NCBI GenBank assembly: GCA_032209605.1
Contig: JASFXZ010000003.1
Span: forward strand, 35,614,762-35,678,761
Reading direction: 5' to 3'
Source: Mactromeris polynyma
Taxonomy: Eukaryota; Mollusca; Bivalvia; Venerida; Mactridae
Length of the DNA: 64,000 bases
The notes below the pieces were generated by a model. That model ran no database searches. It was not told where the DNA came from and saw nothing but the letters and a program-made list of their open reading frames with translations. How positions within the stretch are numbered: the first letter of the stretch is position 1; the number at the start of each line of letters is the position of its first letter. This document shows, piece by piece, positions 58,008 to 64,000 of the stretch. A program made the position numbers and the translations under genes.

Positions 58008-58424
58008 GATATTGAGCACTAGCATCATGTACTTTTGCAATTTAACAAACAATGGCAAGATCCTATATGTGCATTCTCATCAAAATCTCCCATAATTAGT
58101 CATTTAAATACAGTGCAGCAAGAGAAGTTGCTCATTTACTTAAAGTTTAAACCAAGTATTGCAAATTCAAAAACTATTTTGTCACTAAATCATGTCTTAT
58201 CATCTTAAAGCACATAATGATTTAATTGATGGTTCAAGTAATTCAACTTTAAAGGCAAAATAATGTTCATTACAAGACCGCTAATAAAATGATAAAGAAA
58301 TATTGTATAAAACCTGCAATTGTCAAATAACACATGTATGCTAATAGTAATAGCATACCAGTCATTGTAATAATTATGTTCATCATTTAATGGCCAAGAA
58401 AATTGTATGCTAAAAGGTACTCAC

Positions 58425-59469
58425 CAATAAACATTATTGCCAGGAACAGAAATGAATTTCCAGCTGCATGTAAAGCTGCCAGTACAATGCCAGTGACCAC
58501 ACAGCAAACACCGAGTAAGGACAAGACAACAAGTATCCAACGAAACGATGATCCAACAGCCAGACATTTATAACACGACTCTTTGCAAGGTTCCTCCATA
58601 CTTTCTGTAGAACTATGTCTATGAGAGTGGTGACGTGATCTCCCGGTATGCCGTCTGTCACGATGTCGGTATCGGGGATCGTGTCGATGACCCTGAGGTA
58701 TAGCTGCTCGAGGGTCCACTGGGGGCAATGGAGGTCTCTGAGAAGCAGATACTTGGCGGGATGTTGGTGGAGGCTGGGAGTGGGCAACAAGGTCTGGTAA
58801 CATATTACCACTCTGTCTTTGATGATCGAGTCTTGAAACAACACCAACATTAATATCCTGAGTACGAATTTGTCTAGAATCTGAGGCAACAGGGCCTGCG
58901 GTAGTAACACTAACATTAACATTGGAATGAGACACAGTCGGTGGTGATATAGAATGGCTGGAATGTGATACTGTATATACTTGAGGTTGAATTTCGGTGG
59001 CCGGAACCTGTGCACTCACTGAACTCACAGGCACAGGGGCATGTGAAGCTATATTTCCCACACTTGATGAAAGACTTGATATTGGAATAACACTTTGAGC
59101 AGAATTACCTGCCCTTGGATTGTTTGCACTAGATTCTGAAGCTTGACTTGTTCGTACATGAATAGCCGCAGTGGAAGATCCTGGATTTGGAAGAGAAATG
59201 GTGCTGGCATGCCGTGGTAAGGAGTCCATTGGATAGTCAGGAACAATATCATTTTCTATCAATTCAGCTTCACTAGTTACACTACTAGGATCATAAATAT
59301 CCACAATTCCAGCTGTAACATCGGGATAGTTCCTAGAGGTCGAAACTATTGGCCTGGCGCTGTTGGAAGATCCAGGTCCCCCACCTGGCGGGGCTGGGGC
59401 CATTGATTTGTTGACATTCCGATGTGGTCCCGAGCTTGTCTGGGCCAAACCAGATGCTGTTCCTGGCAT
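58425..59469 (-). CDS. PPxY-tailed two-TM membrane protein, exon 1 (first coding)
   Basis: Begins at the ATG at 59469, 21 bp inside an exon that starts after acceptor gatgttctcag (exon start 59490), so a 5' UTR exon lies further upstream. It encodes 348 residues plus one base. Residues 1-250 are Ser/Pro/Val-rich and probably disordered. Residues 261-286 are a His/Arg-rich basic cluster, and Cys 295, 299 and 302 just before the membrane could be palmitoylated. Helix 1 spans about 310-332, and helix 2 starts at about 338 and is completed by exon 2. The exon ends at ATTG|gtgagt. With basic clusters on both sides of the hairpin, both termini are predicted cytosolic. There is no signal peptide. 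I recognise no orthologue. Small two-TM PPxY adaptors exist in animals, but this N-terminal region is unusually long for them. Confidence 0.85.
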
Positions 59470-59490
59470 CGTAATCCCTTCAATTATACC

Positions 59491-62316
59491 CTGAGAACAT
59501 CAATATTGTCACCTTGTATACTCCATTTAAAGATTGAAAACCAAAGAATATAACACAAAATACATGTTTCACTTGACGCTTCTTGATGTAGGAGAGAGTT
59601 ATCTACAACTCATCATGTTGAACAAATTGCCTCAGGTACGTTCATCAAAAGCCTCAATGCATGTGTGATACCTGAAGATAAAATGCATACAGCAAATCAT
59701 TAGCAATTAACTTTCAAACAATATACCTGTCAGGTGACCACCAAGACAGATGGTGACCTCGGATATTAATGAAAGTCATATACTATCAGTAGTTTCAATT
59801 ATGTGTTTAACTTGACGGCTGTCAGTAAAGAATGAATTATAGGGCATAGGTCAAGTGTCCATGGTATGGATACACGTACATTGTATATGTTTCATGGACC
59901 AATATTCTGGTTTAAGTATGTCACACGTAGTAGAATAACTTATTTTCCACCTGAGTTAGTGTTAAGAAAAAATGTCCAAAGACCAAGCCAACTTGTGACT
60001 GCTCATTTTTGACCTTAGGGAAACCTGTCCAGTTATAAAAATATCAATAATTAAAAGGCATTTCATTACTTTGTGAAAATTGGAAAGAAAATCAATAACC
60101 TTTTGGATAAAATCCACTGACAAAAAGGCTATACTAATGTTAACCTATTATTAATCACATTATCAGCATTAATGAATACATTATGTCCAATATTATTATG
60201 CACCATTCAAAATTTTGCCCCAGGAGGGGGGCTGCGGGCTGACCTAGATGAATAAGACACTTTATCCGCAGGGTTTTCCCTAGGATCCTGCCCCTCCTCC
60301 CCTCTGAGGTCACAGACAAGTGCATTAGATTATAAACATATCACACCAGTAATTCAAACGTACAGTTAATGAAATCATCTGTTATACAGGGTGATTTCTC
60401 AGAACAGTAACCAATGCTATTGTTAAAATTTTAATGATTGAAGTGAAATGAAATTTATGATTGTACAAAAATTTATAATTAATTTATGCAAATTACACAA
60501 GAGCATGTCACGCACAACTTCATACCAACTACTCCACCTTGGTGATTAATGCTTGGATACAGGTGGCAAAACATTGAATCAATTATATGCATTGAATGAA
60601 GGCAAGAGAAACATAATTGTCTCCCAAATTGCTGCAATCGTATCATCTCAATTGTTTCACAGACAGCAAAAACACTGATGTGTAATTTACTTTTACATAC
60701 TTAAACAATTCAAATGAAAATAGTTTGATAAATCAATGACACTCGTCTCTTCTACAGTATAAAGTATTTATTCATTAAAACATACACAAAATGTTCAAAA
60801 ATGTACATGGCAATCAATCACTTAAATAAAGTTACTCTAAAAACAGTTTTAATTGTAAAGTCCAAATATTTGATTGCAGGGCCATAGAAATTGGTTCATT
60901 GATCAATTAATTGGAAATGTTCATCCATTTCAACAGTATTTCATTTATATACTCCATGCCATTAAAAACGCAACTAAAAACCGTCCGCATCAACATGGTG
61001 ACATTGTAAATAAATAATTATATTTTAATTATCAAACATAATTTCCTAAACCTAGTCAATTATTAAATTACGATGAATACAAGGGCCATAGTTTGATTTC
61101 TTTTTGATAAATGATTTACACATTTGTAACAATAAAACACGATTAAACCTTGGAACACAATGAAGGCTAAGTGAAATAGTTGTGTTTTTAATGGCGTTAA
61201 GTATATTATATATGGGGGTCAGTTGACCTATATCCGACGTTTCCAAGTATAATAAGAAGTGGCCTACATTATGACTGTAGATGTATTGTATTCATTCACA
61301 TGGCATTGAAAAATTTGTTTTTCAGATATAAAACCCACAATAACTAGATTAGAAGTAGAGCCCTTTTATCAGCTGAGCAAATCGAGCACTGGGTGCAGGG
61401 GAAAGAGCCCTTTTAAGGGTACATTACTACGTAGTGTTATTTTTTTTAACAAAAAATTAATTATAATATGAGAAAATTCATGGCAATTGCTTTCATTAAA
61501 CTGATGTACACTACAACAATATATTGTCACTTTTCTTATAGGTTTCCAAGAACCACAAATACAACTGTTCAATACAGGTATTTTCTATCCTGATCTGTGC
61601 ACCCAGTTAGGGATAGCTAAAATAGGAAATATCTGTATCAGACACGTGTTTTGCTATTCCAGGAAACTTTAAAGAAAAGTTGTAATGGTGTGTTTTAGAG
61701 TACATGTAAAGGCATTAATAATTAAACATGCCATTTTCCCAATATTATTACTTTGCAAATTTTGATAGCAAATATATAATGTACCAATTATAGTTACAGG
61801 ACACAAGCTGGTCTAGCATAATTAAAAAACTTCACTAGTGTAAATTGCAATTGGATAGATCTATCAATTACAATGATTGTTACTTTACACCAATTAATAA
61901 GGTTAAATATGCATGATTATTTGAATCTAAATACTGAATCGCATACCTAGGACTAATCAACATCAACCCTTCATAAGTATGTATAGAACACCAAACCTTT
62001 GCGTGGGCCTTTTTTTGTCCAGCTATCTAACAAAGCTTAAGAGTTAATACAGGAGATTATCGAGAGAGACACACACACATATAATTACACCATTTATACA
62101 TATCTATAGGATTTATGTAAATGAAATAAATTGATGAGAAATTGGAAAAAGAAAAGCAATAAATAAGAAAGAAGAACGAATGGTATATCTCAAAGTACGA
62201 ACATTAAATTGAGCATAAAGAGAGCCATTATGTGATTGAATTAAAATTAATTGATTATCAGCAATTACATGCTTTATAACTTTCATTTATCTATTTGACA
62301 TGTTACCAGTAATGAA
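59491..62316. other. Upstream region of the PPxY gene; no exon fixed
   Basis: Should contain the promoter and 5' UTR exon of the minus-strand PPxY gene if the exons at 62317 and 63937 belong to a neighbouring gene. A GC-rich patch at 60220-60310 (ccaggaggggggctgcgggc and a cctcctcccctc stretch) and a diverged SINE core at about 61185-61290 are the only notable items. Confidence 0.35.
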
Positions 62317-62391
62317 TTATTCTTCACGAAAGGACTTGATCAACTCATTCAGTTTTACAGGCGGAGAAGCCCGACATGGGTATTTCAATGG
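62317..62391 (-). CDS. Candidate last exon of a neighbouring minus-strand gene
   Basis: A good acceptor (tctgataattgcag) is followed by exactly 25 codons in phase 0, ending in a stop at 62317-62319. The peptide starts PLKYPCRASPP and ends KLNELIKSFREE. Codon and residue composition look like a real protein C-terminus and contrast with the AT-rich surroundings. The upstream exons would lie beyond the right edge of the window, or upstream of 62391 in parts I could not recognise. The protein is unknown. Confidence 0.42.
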   Translation of the reverse strand, partial: PLKYPCRASPPVKLNELIKSFREE

Positions 62392-63936
62392 CTGCAATTA
62401 TCAGACATAATTACAATTTACATCAATACAATATGGTGAAACATCATTAACATACATTTGATTAAGGATCAAGTGAAATTGGGGATTACCCATATTAGAT
62501 AAGAAATGGACAATTAAGAACAAAACATAGATATGGCACTTGTTGTTGGTAATAATCCAATAATGATGTTTGGATAATAATGGTGTCGCACACTTCTACA
62601 CTATTTATCAATACATGTTTTGTGCTATTGACCAGCCAATAAAGAAATTGGACCATTCAAGCAAATCCATTCACACACAAGTTAAGTGCACCCATTACTG
62701 AAGATTAACAAAAATTGGGCAATCTTGCAATAAGTGTGCTTATTCAACCCAGTTAAATATGCCACTTAGTACAAAACAACAAAGAAAAACAAACTGCGAC
62801 ATTTCAGTGTTACATAAGGAGATATACACTAAATCATTTGTACATACTGGTTGGTATAAGTCCTATAATGATACATCTCTTCTCAAATAGACTCAGCAGA
62901 GGAGCCTGCATTTTGTTTATTTTAATTGACACAAACAAAACTATCAACATCAATAACCAACTCAAAAAACATTTATAAATGTAAAAGAAACCCATACGAT
63001 TTCAGCAACATTAAACTGCAAGGTGAATGATGATTGATAGGTTTTACATATTTGACACATACCCAGTATATGTTATTAATAAGACATATACAGTCATATA
63101 GCTTGCGTACGCAATGAAAATGAATCAACTTAACCATGTATTACAGACAAAACTTAAAGCAATATTGAATAATAGGCCAAATGTAAAAAAAAAACACGGT
63201 TCAGGGAAGATGTAAAAAATATTAGCTTGAAACACCAGAAAATATAGAACTTTACTTCATTTTTAATTTTCATTGGGATTTGTAGATATAAAGTGATTAA
63301 TAAGAGTTCAAAAAAGTAGGGTTGTGATGAAAAAACACTATTGGAATACCTGGAGTAATCATATTTTGTATTTTAGCCTTAAAAATGAATTTTATACAAA
63401 TCTCTTATATCACACAGATTCACAGCAAGTGCATTCAATTTCTCAAGTACTATTTCAAAATGAAAGAAATATCCCTAACAAGTGCTCTTTAAATAAAGCC
63501 TTTAATATTTACAAACTTTTGAAAAAAGTGAAATATGCAACTCGGCACAATTTATGGCACGACTGTCAAGCAGCTCATTGAAAGTCTTAACTATTCTTTA
63601 ACAAGAAAGTGTCGGGTAACAGAAAACATGAAGATGATATGATAAAAGTCAGATCAATAAATGAAAATCAATAAAATAAGACCATATTTATTTCTGTACC
63701 ACATGCATGCAAAATTATTTATGGTATTGATTAATTAGAAATTGTATTGACAAAGTATTAACATTTAACTACGCATAAACGATATAAATGAAACTATCAA
63801 GCAATGCAGGCCCTCCTACAACAGTATAAAAGTGTAATAAATTCTGAAACAAGCTTTAAGTCATGAATTATAATGTGGTGCAAAAAATATGGAAGATAAA
63901 CCTGGTCATTACTAAATAATAGCAGAATCAAACTAT
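62392..63936. other. No gene seen; possible intron or 3' flank
   Basis: AT-rich. The plus-strand frame at 63324-63581 is Asn/Lys/Tyr-rich with no domain and is probably chance. If 62317-62391 and 63937-64000 belong to one gene, this is the DNA between two alternative last exons. Confidence 0.3.
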
Positions 63937-64000
63937 TTATTCAGCTGCTTGATTTTTTGTGGCCGCAGGGGTTTCATTTGACTCTGGAGTTGACCCTTTA
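63937..64000 (-). CDS. Candidate C-terminal coding end, cut by window edge
   Basis: Reading leftward from the edge, one frame gives a hydrophilic, PEST-like end (STPESNETPAATKNQAAE) and a stop at 63937-63939 that overlaps an aataaa. The composition is coding-like and GC-richer than its flanks. The exon start is outside the window. It could be the last exon of a gene to the right, or an alternative end to the exon at 62317. Confidence 0.4.
   Translation of the reverse strand, partial: KGSTPESNETPAATKNQAAE

Larger units (their letters stand above)
44784..58424 (-). other. Intron 1 of the PPxY membrane gene (13.6 kb)
   Basis: Defined by the exon 1 donor ATTG|gtgagt and the exon 2 acceptor. It is filled with AT-rich DNA, SINEs, MITEs and tandem repeats listed separately. 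No conserved host exon was found inside except a very short candidate at 50807-50826. Open frames on either strand (for example 49540-49767, 54012-54215, 57330-57557) show no domain. Confidence 0.75.

Noticed and set aside
58434..59015. 193-codon minus-strand frame overlapping exon 1
   Set aside because: Shifted-frame shadow of the exon; the exon 1 frame carries the start codon, the donor phase and the domain logic.
63324..63581. Plus-strand 85-codon frame near the right edge
   Set aside because: AT-rich chance frame (Asn, Lys, Tyr, Leu) without domain or splice signals.

Overview
This is a stretch of animal nuclear genome, most likely from a bivalve mollusc. The evidence is AT-rich DNA, sparse genes with GT-AG introns (one about 13.6 kb), dense decayed transposons, tRNA-derived SINEs, and tandem units built on 'gaccttgacctttgacc' of a kind I associate with bivalve genomes. 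The species assignment is inference. Nothing bacterial, viral or CRISPR-like was found.

Left part (1-8.6 kb): mostly repeats and gene fragments. It has a palindromic 20-bp tandem array (1.4-1.8 kb), an exon-like open frame with a CARD domain (2.2-2.7 kb), an internally deleted mariner (3.6-4.6 kb), two minisatellites (5.1 and 5.7-6.0 kb) and a frameshifted HECT-like fragment (6.8-7.5 kb).

8.7-22 kb: two tandem minus-strand glycosyltransferase family 31 genes (8760-10040 and 20645-21898). Each is a single coding exon with a splice acceptor at or just upstream of the ATG. A broken pogo/Tigger-like transposon with a PHD-type zinc-finger tail, a LINE 3' fragment and tandem repeats lie between them.

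22-42 kb: a transposon graveyard. It holds a PIF/Harbinger-like element with a Myb/SANT-like exon, a decayed plus-strand LINE interrupted by a dispersed repeat, and a better-preserved minus-strand LINE interrupted at a TA by a second mariner copy. SINEs and MITEs are scattered through it. I could support no host gene here except one possible exon at 41162-41343.

42-60 kb: one minus-strand gene that I assembled from three coding exons (59469-58425, 44783-44625, 43376-42745). The joins keep frame and predict about 611 residues: a Ser/Pro-rich N-terminal region, two basic clusters flanking a two-helix membrane hairpin, and a C-terminal tail with three PPxY motifs. I do not recognise an orthologue. 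It looks like a membrane adaptor for WW-domain proteins such as NEDD4-family ligases; that role is inferred from motifs only.

60-64 kb: two short, exon-like minus-strand coding ends (62317-62391 and 63937-64000) suggest the 3' end of a neighbouring gene that continues beyond the window, possibly with alternative last exons. I found no clear new multi-gene system. The items most worth following are the PPxY membrane gene, the CARD exon, the mosaic divergence of the two GT31 paralogues and the shared defects of the two mariner copies.
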